A DNA stretch of 64,000 bases from Halomonas ventosae (GCF_004363555.1 NZ_SNZJ01000024.1:1-64000), one strand, 5' to 3'; shown: positions 26,469 through 35,863, numbered from the stretch's first letter. Numbers and translations: made by a program. Notes: generated by a model from the letters alone, not told the origin.

Positions 26469-27425
26469 GTGGCTGAATCTCTCCCTGATGCGTCTTCCTC
26501 CACCCTCGTGATGAGCGACGAGGCCCTTGCCGATGGCCTGGTCACCCTGCGCGACTGCCTGCGCTGGGCTGCCAGCGAGTTCCACCTGGCGAGCCTCTTC
26601 TATGGCCACGGCACCGACTCCGCCTGGGACGAGGCCGTGGCGCTGACGCTGGGCGCCCTGCACCTGCCCTGGAACGTCGACCCGGCGGTCCTCGAGGCGC
26701 GGCTGCTGCCCATGGAGCGCGCCCGCATCGTGTCGCTGGTTCGCGCCCGCATCGAGACCCGCCGCCCGCTGCCCTACCTGCTGGGCGAGGCCTTCTTCGC
26801 CGGTGTCCCCTTCAGCGTCGACGAGCGGGTACTGATCCCCCGCTCGCCCATCGCCGAGCTGATCGAGCATGGCTTCGCCGCCTGGTTTCCCGTCGAACCA
26901 CCGGCGCGCGTGCTCGACCTCTGCACCGGCTCGGGCTGCATCGGCATCGCCACGGCGCTGCACCTGCCCGGCTGCGAGGTCGACCTGGCCGACATCAGCC
27001 CCGAGGCCCTGGCGGTTGCGCGCCAAAACATCACCCGCCACGAGGTGGGCGAGCGGGTACGTGCGGTGGAGTCCGACCTCTTCGCGGGGCTCGCCGGGCA
27101 GCGCTATGACCTGATCGTCTCCAACCCGCCCTACGTGGACACCCGCGACCTGACCACCATGCCCGCCGAGTTTCGCCATGAGCCGACACTCGCCCTGGGT
27201 GCCGGCGCCGACGGCCTGGATATCGTGCGGCGCATCCTGCGCGAGGCCCGCGACTACCTGAGCGACGCGGGCGTACTGATCGTCGAGGTCGGCAACTCCG
27301 ACCACCACCTGGAGGCCGCCTTCCCCGAGGTGCCCTTCCTGTGGCTCGAATTCGAGCGCGGCGGCCAGGGAGTCTTCGCCCTGAGTGCCGCGGAACTCGA
27401 CGCCCATGCGGCGTCCTTCGCCTGA
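26469..27425 (+). CDS. prmB: Ribosomal protein L3 N5-glutamine methyltransferase
   Basis: A SAM-dependent methyltransferase of up to 318 residues. The SAM site is [17 protein letters not shown] (motif I), and the catalytic [10 protein letters not shown] follows. The upstream WYGHGTD-like region reads [14 protein letters not shown], which marks PrmB rather than PrmC. It methylates a Gln of ribosomal protein L3. The start is GTG 26469 with CCAGGA ahead; an ATG at 26511 is an alternative. aroC follows 30 bases downstream, the usual gammaproteobacterial pair. Confidence 0.93.
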   Translation: MAESLPDASSSTLVMSDEALADGLVTLRDCLRWAASEFHLASLFYGHGTDSAWDEAVALTLGALHLPWNVDPAVLEARLLPMERARIVSLVRARIETRRPLPYLLGEAFFAGVPFSVDERVLIPRSPIAELIEHGFAAWFPVEPPARVLDLCTGSGCIGIATALHLPGCEVDLADISPEALAVARQNITRHEVGERVRAVESDLFAGLAGQRYDLIVSNPPYVDTRDLTTMPAEFRHEPTLALGAGADGLDIVRRILREARDYLSDAGVLIVEVGNSDHHLEAAFPEVPFLWLEFERGGQGVFALSAAELDAHAASFA

Positions 27426-27455
27426 TCCCCATCTCCCGACCCAGGAGGAGCGCCC

Positions 27456-28541
27456 ATGTCCGGCAACACCTTCGGCAAGCTGTTCACCGTCACCACCTTC
27501 GGCGAGAGCCATGGCCCCGCGCTGGGGGCCATCGTCGACGGCTGCCCGCCGGGACTCCCCCTCAGCGAGGAGGACCTGCAGCGCGACCTGGACCGCCGTC
27601 GCCCCGGCAGTTCCCGTCACACCACCCAGCGGCGCGAGCCCGACCGGGTGAGGATCCTCTCCGGGGTCTTCGAGGGCGTGACCACCGGCACCACCATCGG
27701 CCTGATGATCGAGAATACCGACCAGCGCTCCAAGGACTACTCGAAGATCAAGGACCAGTTCCGCCCGGCCCACGCCGACTACAGCTACCACCACAAGTAC
27801 GGCATTCGCGACTACCGCGGCGGCGGGCGCTCCAGTGCCCGGGAGACCGCCATGCGGGTGGCGGCCGGGGCCATCGCCAAGAAGTATCTTGCCGCCCAGG
27901 GGATCACCATCCGCGGCTACATGAGTCAGCTTGGCCCCATCGCCATCGACTTCAAGCAGTGGGAGGCGGTGGACGAGAACCCCTTCTTCTGCCCCGACCC
28001 GGACCGCGTGCCGGAGCTCGAGGCCTACATGGACCAGCTGCGCCGCGACCAGGACTCGGTGGGGGCGAAGATCACGGTAGTGGCCGAGGGGGTGCCGCCC
28101 GGGCTCGGCGAGCCGGTGTTCGACCGCCTGGATGCCGAGCTGGCCCACGGCCTGATGAGCATCAATGCGGTCAAGGGGGTGGAGATCGGCGACGGCTTCG
28201 CCGCCGTGGCCAGCCGTGGCAGCGAGCATCGCGACGAGATGACCCCCGAGGGGTTCCTCTCCAACCATGCCGGCGGGGTGCTCGGCGGCATCTCCAGCGG
28301 CCAGGCGATCATCGCCCACCTGGCGCTCAAGCCCACCTCCAGCATCACGACCCCGGGGCGCAGCATCGACGTCCATGGCCATCCGGTCGAGGTGGTCACC
28401 CGGGGGCGCCACGACCCCTGCGTGGGCATCCGGGCCACCCCCATCGCCGAGGCGATGATGGCGCTGACCCTGATGGACCACCTGCTGCGTCACCGCGGTC
28501 AGAATGCCGAGGTCCAGGTAGCGACCCCGCGACTGCGCTGA
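27456..28541 (+). CDS. aroC: Chorismate synthase
   Basis: A 361-residue cytoplasmic enzyme, last step of the shikimate pathway: 5-enolpyruvylshikimate-3-phosphate to chorismate, needing reduced FMN. The N-terminal signature [18 protein letters not shown] and the [17 protein letters not shown] stretch ([20 protein letters not shown]) are present, as is the C-terminal [19 protein letters not shown] lies ahead of ATG 27456. Chorismate feeds trpE and pabB, both found elsewhere in this window. Confidence 0.98.
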   Translation: MSGNTFGKLFTVTTFGESHGPALGAIVDGCPPGLPLSEEDLQRDLDRRRPGSSRHTTQRREPDRVRILSGVFEGVTTGTTIGLMIENTDQRSKDYSKIKDQFRPAHADYSYHHKYGIRDYRGGGRSSARETAMRVAAGAIAKKYLAAQGITIRGYMSQLGPIAIDFKQWEAVDENPFFCPDPDRVPELEAYMDQLRRDQDSVGAKITVVAEGVPPGLGEPVFDRLDAELAHGLMSINAVKGVEIGDGFAAVASRGSEHRDEMTPEGFLSNHAGGVLGGISSGQAIIAHLALKPTSSITTPGRSIDVHGHPVEVVTRGRHDPCVGIRATPIAEAMMALTLMDHLLRHRGQNAEVQVATPRLR

Positions 28542-28598
28542 GCCGTGCCATCCGGCATGGCTGCTACACTTCAGGGGACCATCCACAAGAGTGACGCC

Positions 28599-29033
28599 AT
28601 GAAGATCAACGTCGAGTTCGACCTGACCCCCGAGGAGTTTCGCCGGGCGCTGGGCCTGCCGGACGTGGAGGCCTTCCAGAAGGACCTGCTGAACCGGATC
28701 TACAAGCAGATGGAGTCGGGGACGGAAGGGTACGACCCGATGAGCCTGATGCAGCCCTTCCTGCAGCAGCCCGGCTTGTCCCAGAACCTCTCCCAGGGGC
28801 TCTCCCAGGGCCTCTCCAGCTTCGGCAACTACCAGCAGATGATGCTCGACATGCTGACCAAGGCCGCCAGTTCCGCGGGCAGCGGAACGGCGAGCGGAGG
28901 CCAGAAGACGGACCCGGGGGAATCCGGGAGTTCGGGAAAGAGCGCTGGCGGCTCAGCGAGCAAGTCCAGCACCGGCAGCACCTCCCGCAAGTCCACGGCC
29001 AGTGCGCGCTCCCGCACCAAGCGCGAGAGCTGA
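28599..29033 (+). CDS. DUF6489-type protein upstream of phasin
   Basis: A 144-residue protein. The N-terminal half is conserved-looking: KINVEFDLTPEEFRRALGLP, then a helix and a Gln/Met-rich stretch ending NYQQMMLDMLTK. The C-terminal 55 residues are Ser/Gly/Lys low complexity with a basic end. This resembles the DUF6489 family, which sits beside phasin and PHA synthase genes. It may bind PHA granules or the phasin (inference from place and composition). ATG 28599 is chosen; the frame extends 18 codons upstream without support. Confidence 0.7.
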   Translation: MKINVEFDLTPEEFRRALGLPDVEAFQKDLLNRIYKQMESGTEGYDPMSLMQPFLQQPGLSQNLSQGLSQGLSSFGNYQQMMLDMLTKAASSAGSGTASGGQKTDPGESGSSGKSAGGSASKSSTGSTSRKSTASARSRTKRES

Positions 29034-29086
29034 CGGCGTAAGCCGAGGGGCACATTCGACCTTCGCTGGGGGCGCCGTTAATACGG

Positions 29087-29115
29087 TTGCAACAGCCTAG
29101 GTGGCAGACTACGCT
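29087..29115 (+). promoter_or_regulatory. Predicted promoter of the phasin gene
   Basis: TTGCAA at 29087-29092, a 17-base spacer and TACGCT at 29110-29115, about 50 bases ahead of the phasin ATG. The match is four of six in both boxes, so moderate support. Confidence 0.4.
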
Positions 29116-29166
29116 TTGTGCAGTGCAGCAAATCGTTCGTTACCGATCCTCGAGGAGGGATTCGAC

Positions 29167-29604
29167 ATGCAGGACAAGATGATCGACGCATTCAACGAGC
29201 AGACCCGTCAGTTCTTCGAACCGATGCGCAAGCTCAACTCGCTGATGCTGAACAACATGGAGAAGATGACCCAGTATCAGATGGAGTCCATGAAGCGCTA
29301 CAGCCAGATGGGCACCGAGCGCATGCGGGACGCCAGCGAGGTCAGCGATGCCGAGAGCATGCGCGACTTCGGCACGCGCCAGGCCGAGATGATGAACGAG
29401 CTCTCCAAGCAGATGCTCGAGGATGCCAAGGCGATGAGCGAGATGAGCCTGGAGTTCAAGGCCGAGCTCGAGAAGCTCTATGCCGAGTCGGGCAAGCAGC
29501 TCGCCGAGCAGGCCGAGAAGGCCGGCCAGGCCGCCAAGGGCGAGGCGCCGAAATCGGATGAGCCCGCCAAGGCGACCAGCCAGTCCTCTTCGCGCAAGCG
29601 CTGA
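29167..29604 (+). CDS. phaP: Phasin family protein
   Basis: A 145-residue, all-helical, Met/Gln/Glu-rich protein with the phasin pattern (FNEQTRQFFEPMRKLNSLML then NNMEKMTQYQMESMKRYS) and an Ala/Lys/Ser tail. Phasins coat polyhydroxyalkanoate granules and control their size and number. CGAGGAGGGA lies ahead of ATG 29167. The PHA synthase gene follows after 172 bases that contain two hairpins, so expression of phasin can exceed that of the synthase. Confidence 0.88.
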   Translation: MQDKMIDAFNEQTRQFFEPMRKLNSLMLNNMEKMTQYQMESMKRYSQMGTERMRDASEVSDAESMRDFGTRQAEMMNELSKQMLEDAKAMSEMSLEFKAELEKLYAESGKQLAEQAEKAGQAAKGEAPKSDEPAKATSQSSSRKR

Positions 29605-29626
29605 TATCACGGTAACCTAGTCACGC

Positions 29627-29659
29627 CTGTCCGGTGCCCGGGTCTCCGGGGCCGGACAG
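29627..29659 (+). terminator. Hairpin downstream of phasin gene
   Basis: Outer stem CTGTCCGG/CCGGACAG with a further internal CCCGG/CCGGG pair. It starts 22 bases after the phasin stop. No T-run follows, so it may be a partial terminator or an mRNA-stabilising hairpin. Confidence 0.5.
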
Positions 29660-29720
29660 TGCCGTTGTTGGCCATGCCTTGCCCGTCGCAAGGTGATGCG
29701 GTTCTAGACGTAGATGGCCT

Positions 29721-29755
29721 AAGGCCGGTGCCTGGCCGTCAGGAACACCGGCCTT
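29721..29755 (+). other. 10-bp inverted repeat in the phaC leader
   Basis: Exact arms AAGGCCGGTG and CACCGGCCTT around a 15-base loop, ending 11 bases before the AGGAGGGG ribosome site of phaC. It may be an mRNA leader hairpin or regulator site for phaC. Confidence 0.5.
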
Positions 29756-29776
29756 CATGAATAACAGGAGGGGTCA

Positions 29777-31600
29777 ATGCAGTCAGGGGTGCAAGCACCG
29801 ACACAGGCCGAGCTCGAGGCGTGGAATGCCCAGCTCGCCGCGATCGGCGAGGAGTACAAGGCCTTGATGCAGGATCTGCTGGCACGCATGGTGCCCAGCG
29901 ATGCCGCGGAATCGGTCCATGAAGACATGCGCCAGAGCTTCCAGGCCGGCGCCCAGTCGCTGATGCAGAATCCGCCCCTGCTGTGGCAGACCCAGTCCCG
30001 GCTGCTCCAGGACCAGTTCCAGCTGTGGCAGCAGTCGCTGCGCAGCCTTGCCGGTGAGGAGGTCGAGCCGCTGATCACGCCGGACAAGGGCGACCGCCGC
30101 TTCCGGGACGATGCCTGGCGCGACGACCCCTATTACCTGGCGATCATGCAACAGTACCTGCTGTTCTCGCGCATGGTGGAGGAGCTGATCGAGCGCCTGG
30201 ATGGCCTCTCGGAGGATCAGAAGCGCAACCTCGGCTTCTACGCGCGCCAGCTGGTCAATGCCATGTCGCCGACCAACTTCGTCACCACCAACCCCGAGGT
30301 GATGCGCAAGACCATGGAGACTCGCGGCCAGAACCTGGTCGAGGGCCTGGCCCGGCTGCGCGAGGACCTGGCGAACTCCGCCGAGGGCCTCAATGTCACC
30401 ATGACCGACCGCAGTGCCTTCGCGATCGGCGAGAATATCGCCGTCACTCCCGGGGCGGTGGTCTACGAGAACGAGCTGATCCAGCTGATCCAGTACACGC
30501 CGACCACCGAGCAGGTCTACAAGACCCCGTTGCTGGTGGTGCCGCCCTGGATCAACAAGTACTACATCCTCGACCTTCGCCAGGATAACTCCCTGGTGCG
30601 CTGGCTGGTCGAGCAGGGCCACACCGTCTTCCTGATCTCCTGGCGCAACCCCGGCCCCGACCAGCGTGACCTGACCTGGGCCGACTACATGCAGATGGGC
30701 CCCATCGCCGCCATGGGGGCGATCGAGCAGGCCACCGGCGAGAAGTCGGTCAACCTGGTGAGCTACTGCATCGGCGGGACCCTGGCTGCCTCGACCGTGG
30801 CCTACCTGACCAGTACCCGGCGTGGCCGCAAGGTCAAGTCGGTGACCTACATGGCTACCCTGCAGGATTTCCGTGACCCGGGCGAGATCGGTGTCTTCCT
30901 CTCCGAACCGGTGCTCGAGGGCATCGAGGCCAAGCTCGAGCGCGACGGCTACCTGGACGGCCGGGTCATGGCCTACTCCTTCAACCTGTTGCGCGAGAAC
31001 GACCTCTTCTGGTCCTTCTACATCAATAACTACCTGAAGGGCGACGCGCCGGCCCCCTTCGACCTGCTCTACTGGAACACCGACGGCACCAACCTGCCGG
31101 CCGGGACCCACGCCTGGTACCTGCGGCACATGTACATGGAGAACCGCCTGGTCCAGCCGGGGGGCATCGAGCTCGACGGGGTCAAGATCGACCTGCGCAA
31201 GATCTCCACGCCGAGCTACTTCGTCTCTACCCGCGAGGACCACATCGCCAAGTGGAACAGCACCTACTACGGCGCCCTGCTGCCCAAGGGACCGGTCAAG
31301 TTCGTGCTGGGCGGCTCCGGTCATATCGCCGGGATCGTCAACCCGCCCAGCAAGAACAAGTACGGCTACTGGACCAACGACGCGCTGCCGGAGACCGCCG
31401 ATGAGTGGCTCGAGGGCGCCGAGCAGCACGAGGGCTCCTGGTGGCCGCACTGGCAGGCGTGGATCACCGAGAACGGCTATGTGGATACCGAGAAGCTGGT
31501 GCCGGCACGACAGCCCGGTGATGGCGAACTCGACATCCTCGAGCCGGCCCCGGGGCGCTATGTGCGCATGACCATTCCCGAGGTGCTGGGCGACAAGTAA
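29777..31600 (+). CDS. phaC: Class I polyhydroxyalkanoate synthase
   Basis: A 607-residue PHA synthase polymerising (R)-3-hydroxyacyl-CoA on granule surfaces. An N-terminal helical domain (about 1-200) is followed by an alpha/beta-hydrolase core. The lipase-like box is SYCIGG (catalytic Cys331), with the Asp488 in REDHIAKW and His516 in GSGHIAG. The first Gly of the usual GXCXG box is Ser here, as reported for Halomonas synthases (from memory). No phaE or phaR partner is needed for class I. AGGAGGGG precedes the ATG. A strong terminator follows. Confidence 0.96.
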   Translation: MQSGVQAPTQAELEAWNAQLAAIGEEYKALMQDLLARMVPSDAAESVHEDMRQSFQAGAQSLMQNPPLLWQTQSRLLQDQFQLWQQSLRSLAGEEVEPLITPDKGDRRFRDDAWRDDPYYLAIMQQYLLFSRMVEELIERLDGLSEDQKRNLGFYARQLVNAMSPTNFVTTNPEVMRKTMETRGQNLVEGLARLREDLANSAEGLNVTMTDRSAFAIGENIAVTPGAVVYENELIQLIQYTPTTEQVYKTPLLVVPPWINKYYILDLRQDNSLVRWLVEQGHTVFLISWRNPGPDQRDLTWADYMQMGPIAAMGAIEQATGEKSVNLVSYCIGGTLAASTVAYLTSTRRGRKVKSVTYMATLQDFRDPGEIGVFLSEPVLEGIEAKLERDGYLDGRVMAYSFNLLRENDLFWSFYINNYLKGDAPAPFDLLYWNTDGTNLPAGTHAWYLRHMYMENRLVQPGGIELDGVKIDLRKISTPSYFVSTREDHIAKWNSTYYGALLPKGPVKFVLGGSGHIAGIVNPPSKNKYGYWTNDALPETADEWLEGAEQHEGSWWPHWQAWITENGYVDTEKLVPARQPGDGELDILEPAPGRYVRMTIPEVLGDK

Positions 31601-31628
31601 GCGCCGAGCTACAAGCGCCGAGCTACAA
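31601..31628 (+). repeat. 14-bp tandem duplication behind the phaC stop
   Basis: GCGCCGAGCTACAA occurs twice head to tail, beginning right after the phaC TAA and running into the terminator stem. Confidence 0.9.
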
Positions 31629-31666
31629 GCAAACCCCGAGGCCATGACCTCGGGGTTTGCTTTTTT
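31629..31666 (+). terminator. phaC intrinsic terminator
   Basis: Perfect 13-bp stem GCAAACCCCGAGG/CCTCGGGGTTTGC, loop CCATGA, followed by six T. Confidence 0.95.
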
Positions 31667-31684
31667 CGGGAACAGCACACACTG

Positions 31685-31828
31685 CTTGGCAGCTTGGCAG
31701 CTTGGCAGCTTGGCAGCTTGGCAGCTTGGCAGCTTGGCAGCTTGGCAGCTTGGCAGCTTGGCAGCTTGGCAGCTTGGCCGCTTGGCCGCTTGGCCGCTTG
31801 GCCGCTTGGCCGCTTGGCAGCTTGGCTG
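31685..31828. repeat. Octamer tandem repeat, 18 copies
   Basis: Eighteen units of 8 bases: eleven CTTGGCAG (31685-31772), five CTTGGCCG (31773-31812), one CTTGGCAG and one CTTGGCTG. The array fills the gap between the phaC terminator and the stop codon of lnt, which starts at the next base. As 8 is not a multiple of 3, every frame cycles through the same 24 bases and all six frames are open, which creates false reading frames. The unit count is likely to vary between strains. Confidence 0.95.
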
Positions 31829-33307
31829 CTATTGGCTCGGCGCTCGGCGCTGAATCCCTGGCAGCACCAGCAGCGCGGCCAGCAGCCAGGCCGGCCAGCT
31901 GCCCATGCGGGTGAAGGGGGTGAGGCCCTGCATGGGCGTGACTTCGCCCTCGAGGACGGTGGCCTCGAACTGCGGCGCCCGGGCCGTGATCCGGCCCCGG
32001 GGGTCGATGAGGGCGGTGACGCCGTTGCTGGTGGCGCGAACCACCGGGCGGCCGTTCTCCAGGGCCCGCAGGCGGGCCATCTGCAGGTGCTGCAGCGGCC
32101 CAATGGAGCGCCCGAACCAGGTGTCGTTGGAGACCGTGAGCAGGACCCCGGCCTCGCGGGCTCGCGAGGCCACCAGGTCGGCATAGATGATCTCGTAGCA
32201 GATGGCGTTGCCGATGGTCAGCCCGCCGGCGCGGATCGGCGCCTGGTCGGCCGGTCCCGGCGCCATGGTCGGCGCCGGCAGGTCGAAGAAGGCGATGGCC
32301 CCGCGCAGCAGACTCTCCAGCGGCAGGTACTCGCCGAACGGCACCAGGTGGGCCTTGCGGTACTCGCCCTCCACGTTGCCCCGGCCGACGACGCTGTTGT
32401 AGTAGCGGCCCTGCTCGTCACGCTGCAGGATGCCGGTGAGCAGGTCGGTGCCCGCCGGCAGGCCGGCCCGGGCGCGGTCGAGGATCGGCGCGGCCTGGTC
32501 CTCGAACATGGGCAGGGCGGCCTCGGGCCAGATCACCAGGTCGACGTCTGCCTCCAGCCCGCGGGTCATCGAGAGGTAGGTGTCGATCGCCCGGCGTTGT
32601 CCCTCGGGGGTCCACTTGATCAGCTGGGGGAGGTTGCCCTGGAGCAGGGCGACGCGCACCGGCTCGCCGGCGGGGGAGGCCCACTGGGCGGGCAGGGCCA
32701 GCGGCACCAGCCACAGCGCGGCGAGCGGCGCGGCGGCCCAGGCGCGGCGCCGCAGGAGCTCGACGCCGAGGCTGCCGGTGAGGGCGGTGATCAGCGTCAG
32801 CAGGTAGACGCCGCCCACCGGGGCCCAGGGCGCCAGTGGAGAATCGACCTGGGCGCTGCCCAGCAGCAGCCAGGGGAAACCGGTGAACAGCCAGGTGCGT
32901 AGCCACTCGCCGAGCACCCAGGCGCCCGCGAAGCTCAGCGCCGCGAGGCGTGGCCCGCACAGCCGCCGGTAGAGCCAGAGGGTGAGGGCGAAGAACAGCG
33001 CCAGGCCGGCGACGAACAGCGCGGTGAGGAAGAGCGCCAGGGGCACGCCGGTGTAGCCGTAGTCATGGATCGAGACGTAGACCCAGGAGGCCCCGGAGCC
33101 GAAAAGACCCAGCCCGTAGCACCAGCCACGAAGCGCCGCCTGGCCGGGCGTCAGCGCAGGCAGGCCCAGGTAGACGAGACCGGCCGCCATCGGGCCCAGC
33201 CACCAGAGCGAGAAGGGCGCGGCACTGAGGGTGGTGAGGCCGCCGGCGAGCAGCGCTGCCAGGCAGCCCAGTGCCGGGGTCAGTCGGGCGTCAGCCATGG
33301 TGTCCAT
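31829..33307 (-). CDS. lnt: Apolipoprotein N-acyltransferase
   Basis: A 492-residue inner-membrane enzyme that adds the third acyl chain to lipoproteins. About six to seven N-terminal membrane segments (to about 200) precede a periplasmic nitrilase-like domain. The catalytic triad is visible: Glu in VIWPEAALP, Lys in EYRKAHLVPFGEYLP and Cys in ICYEIIY. A second ATG three codons in is an equally possible start. It lies 19 bases after corC, the usual order. Its stop codon touches the octamer repeat. Confidence 0.95.
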   Translation of the reverse strand: MDTMADARLTPALGCLAALLAGGLTTLSAAPFSLWWLGPMAAGLVYLGLPALTPGQAALRGWCYGLGLFGSGASWVYVSIHDYGYTGVPLALFLTALFVAGLALFFALTLWLYRRLCGPRLAALSFAGAWVLGEWLRTWLFTGFPWLLLGSAQVDSPLAPWAPVGGVYLLTLITALTGSLGVELLRRRAWAAAPLAALWLVPLALPAQWASPAGEPVRVALLQGNLPQLIKWTPEGQRRAIDTYLSMTRGLEADVDLVIWPEAALPMFEDQAAPILDRARAGLPAGTDLLTGILQRDEQGRYYNSVVGRGNVEGEYRKAHLVPFGEYLPLESLLRGAIAFFDLPAPTMAPGPADQAPIRAGGLTIGNAICYEIIYADLVASRAREAGVLLTVSNDTWFGRSIGPLQHLQMARLRALENGRPVVRATSNGVTALIDPRGRITARAPQFEATVLEGEVTPMQGLTPFTRMGSWPAWLLAALLVLPGIQRRAPSQ

Positions 33308-33326
33308 CCGTGGTCATGGGGCCGCG

Positions 33327-34196
33327 TCACTCCTCGGCGTTCTCCTCGCAGGGTTCGGCCTCGAGCAGGCGGATGCGGCGGTTGTCGGCGTTGAGTACCG
33401 TGAAGCGCCAGCCACCGATCTCGGTGTGCTCGCCGCGTCCCGGCAGGTGGCCGAAGCGTTGCATCACCAGGCCGCCGAGGGTGTCGAACTCGTCATCCGA
33501 GAAGCGGGTGCCGAAGCGGTCGTTGAAGTCCTCGATGGTGGTCAGGGCGCGAATCGCGTAGCGCTCGTCCCCCAGCTCGCGGATATCGATCTCCTCGTCG
33601 ATGTCGTGCTCGTCCTCGATCTCTCCGACGATCTCCTCGAGGATGTCCTCGATGGTGACGATGCCCGCCGTGCCGCCATACTCGTCCACCACCACCGCCA
33701 TGTGGTTGTGGGTATCCTGGAACTCCTTGAGCAGGCTGTTGAGGCGCTTGGATTCGGGCACGAACATGGCCGGCCGCAGCACCTCGTCGAGCTGGAAGGG
33801 CAGGCCGTTCCCCTGGCCGCTACGCAGCAGCGGCAGCAGGTCCTTGGCCAGCAGGATCCCCTTGACCTCGTCGAGGTTCTCGCCGATCACCGGGTAGCGG
33901 GAGTGTCCGGTCTCCAGTATCACCGGCAGGTACTCCTCGAGGGGCTGGTCGAGGGCGATGGCGGTGATCTGGGAACGCGGGATGAGGACCTCGCGTACCT
34001 GCTGGTCACTGATGTTCAGGGCGCCCTCGATGATCATCATGGCGTCCTGGTCGAGCTTGAGGCGGGCGCCTGCCTGGCGCAGGAACTCCAGCAGTTCGTC
34101 GCGGGAGCTGGGCTCATCGCTGTCGCTGGACAGGGCGCTGAACAGCTTGTCGAGCCAGGACTTGCTGGCCTGGCTGCTCGATCGGTCTTCGCTCAT
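33327..34196 (-). CDS. corC: CorC/YbeX-type CBS and CorC_HlyC domain protein
   Basis: A 289-residue protein without membrane segments: two CBS domains (about 65-190; [20 protein letters not shown] in the first, [20 protein letters not shown] in the second) and a C-terminal CorC_HlyC domain. This is the short YbeX/CorC form, linked to Mg2+/Co2+ homeostasis and ribosome function. Its ATG overlaps the ybeY stop (ATGA). Confidence 0.95.
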   Translation of the reverse strand: MSEDRSSSQASKSWLDKLFSALSSDSDEPSSRDELLEFLRQAGARLKLDQDAMMIIEGALNISDQQVREVLIPRSQITAIALDQPLEEYLPVILETGHSRYPVIGENLDEVKGILLAKDLLPLLRSGQGNGLPFQLDEVLRPAMFVPESKRLNSLLKEFQDTHNHMAVVVDEYGGTAGIVTIEDILEEIVGEIEDEHDIDEEIDIRELGDERYAIRALTTIEDFNDRFGTRFSDDEFDTLGGLVMQRFGHLPGRGEHTEIGGWRFTVLNADNRRIRLLEAEPCEENAEE

Positions 34197-34696
34197 GCGT
34201 CGGCTCTCTCGTCCTCGGTATCAGAATCGCGATTCGACGGCGCATAGGGGTCGGCGAACCCCAGCGACGCGAGTATCTCACGCTCGAGGGCCTCCATGGC
34301 CTCGGCCTCGGTCTCCTCCAGGTGGTCATGGCCCAGCAGGTGCAGGGTGCCGTGGACCACCATGTGAGCGTAGTGAGCGCGCAGCGACTTGTCCTGCTCG
34401 GCGGCCTCGCGGACCACCACCGGGTGGCAGACCACCAGGTCACCGAGCAGCCCAAGCTCGACCCCGGGCGGGCTCTCGAAGGGGAAGGAGAGCACGTTGG
34501 TGGGCCTGTCCCTGCCGCGGTAGTCGCGATTGAGGGCCTGGCTCTCGGCGTCATCGACGAAGCGGATGGTGAGCTCGTGGCGCGGCTCACCGGCATGGCG
34601 CGCCAGCACCGCGGCCACCCAGGCCTCGAGCTCGGCCTGTGACGGCAGGCGGTCGGCCTCGAGGACGACCTGCCGGTCGACGAGAAGGGCGCTCAT
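34193..34696 (-). CDS. ybeY: rRNA maturation endoribonuclease YbeY
   Basis: A 167-residue metal-dependent RNase acting in 16S rRNA 3'-end maturation and 70S quality control. The zinc motif HGTLHLLGHDH (H-x3-H-x5-H) is intact near residue 124. Overlaps phoH by ATGA upstream and corC by ATGA downstream, so the three are translationally coupled. Confidence 0.96.
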   Translation of the reverse strand: MSALLVDRQVVLEADRLPSQAELEAWVAAVLARHAGEPRHELTIRFVDDAESQALNRDYRGRDRPTNVLSFPFESPPGVELGLLGDLVVCHPVVVREAAEQDKSLRAHYAHMVVHGTLHLLGHDHLEETEAEAMEALEREILASLGFADPYAPSNRDSDTEDERADA

Positions 34697-35790
34697 GAGT
34701 CGGCGGGCCCCGGGTCGTCGTGGCGGTGCTTCTCCTGCCGGACGCGCTCCAGGCGCTCCTGGCGCTGGGCCTCGCGCTCCTCGCGCTGGGCACGCTCGGA
34801 GGCTTCCTGCTCGGCCTCGAAGTGGTCATAGGCCTCGATGATGCGCTGCACCAGCGGATGGCGCACCACGTCCTTGGCGGCGAAGTGGGTCACGCCGATG
34901 CCGGGGGTGCCCTTGAGCACCTCGAGCACCTGGATCAGCCCCGAGGTCTGGCCACGGGGCAGGTCGACCTGGGTGACGTCGCCGGTGATCACCGCGGTGG
35001 AGCCGAAGCCGATGCGGGTCAGAAACATCTTCATCTGCTCGCGGGTGGTGTTCTGGCTCTCGTCGAGGATGATGAAGGCGTTGTTGAGGGTACGCCCGCG
35101 CATGTAGGCCAGCGGGGCGATCTCGATCACCTGGCGTTCGATCAGCTTGGCCACCTGCTCGAAGCCGATCATCTCGTAGAGGGCGTCGTAGAGCGGGCGC
35201 AGGTAGGGATCGATCTTCTGGGCCAGGTCGCCGGGCAGGAAGCCGAGCTTCTCGCCGGCCTCCACGGCCGGGCGCACCAGCAGGATGCGGCGCACCTCCT
35301 GCTGGTTGAGGGCCTCCACCGCGGCGGCCACGGCGAGGTAGGTCTTGCCGGTGCCCGCCGGGCCGATGCCGAAGTTGATGTCGTGAGCGCGGATGCTCTG
35401 CACGTAGCCCTGCTGGTTGAGGCCGCGGGGCTTGATCAACGTGCGCGGGGTGCGCAGCAGGACCTCGTCGTCCGGCTCGCCGCCTTCCTCCTCGTCCAGC
35501 GCCTCCAGGCCCGACTCCTGCAGGAAGAGGTGCACGGTGTCCGGCTCCAGGTCGCTGGCCTCGGTCTCGCGGTAGAGGTGTTCCAGCACGTTGGCGGCCG
35601 CCTTGACGCGATGGGTCGGTCCGGCGAGCTGGAAGATGTTGCCGCGGTTGCGCAGCGTGATGCCGAGGCGTGACTCGACCAGCTTGAGATGCTCGTCACG
35701 CTGGCCGCAGAGGTTGGCCAGGCGACGCGGGTCGTTGGGCTCGAGGTTCAGGGTGACGATGCGATTGGCCGGAGAAGATGGCTGGCTCAA
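34693..35790 (-). CDS. ybeZ: PhoH-like ATPase (YbeZ)
   Basis: A 365-residue cytoplasmic P-loop ATPase of the PhoH family. Walker A is [12 protein letters not shown] near 138 and Walker B is [12 protein letters not shown]. An N-terminal KH-like part precedes it and a charged Arg/Glu/Gln tail ends it. Partner of YbeY in RNA processing. The frame starts with TTG at 35790, as there is no nearby ATG or GTG that keeps the conserved N-terminal strand, so a TTG start is likely. Confidence 0.94.
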   Translation of the reverse strand: MSQPSSPANRIVTLNLEPNDPRRLANLCGQRDEHLKLVESRLGITLRNRGNIFQLAGPTHRVKAAANVLEHLYRETEASDLEPDTVHLFLQESGLEALDEEEGGEPDDEVLLRTPRTLIKPRGLNQQGYVQSIRAHDINFGIGPAGTGKTYLAVAAAVEALNQQEVRRILLVRPAVEAGEKLGFLPGDLAQKIDPYLRPLYDALYEMIGFEQVAKLIERQVIEIAPLAYMRGRTLNNAFIILDESQNTTREQMKMFLTRIGFGSTAVITGDVTQVDLPRGQTSGLIQVLEVLKGTPGIGVTHFAAKDVVRHPLVQRIIEAYDHFEAEQEASERAQREEREAQRQERLERVRQEKHRHDDPGPADS

Positions 35791-35831
35791 GACAGGGGGA
35801 TCCGTGCTGGGAGAATGTGGGGTCAGCTTAC

Positions 35832-35853
35832 TGCCCCGGTGCTGGCCGGGGCA
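35832..35853 (-). terminator. Hairpin between miaB and phoH
   Basis: 8-bp stem TGCCCCGG/CCGGGGCA around a 6-base loop, 11 bases past the miaB stop on the minus strand. No T-run, so it may only weaken read-through into the phoH group. Confidence 0.45.
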
Positions 35854-35863
35854 ATCGTGGCAC

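Noticed and set aside
26346..28586. 746-codon minus-strand frame across prmB and aroC
   Set aside because: Antisense of two well-defined enzymes; composition and lack of motifs mark it as a shadow.
29783..31678. 631-codon minus-strand frame across phaC
   Set aside because: Antisense of phaC; no family features.
31609..32184. Frames reading through the octamer array as repeat proteins
   Set aside because: An 8-base unit is open in every frame by arithmetic, so the repeat peptides carry no evidence of coding. The flanking parts are other frames of lnt.
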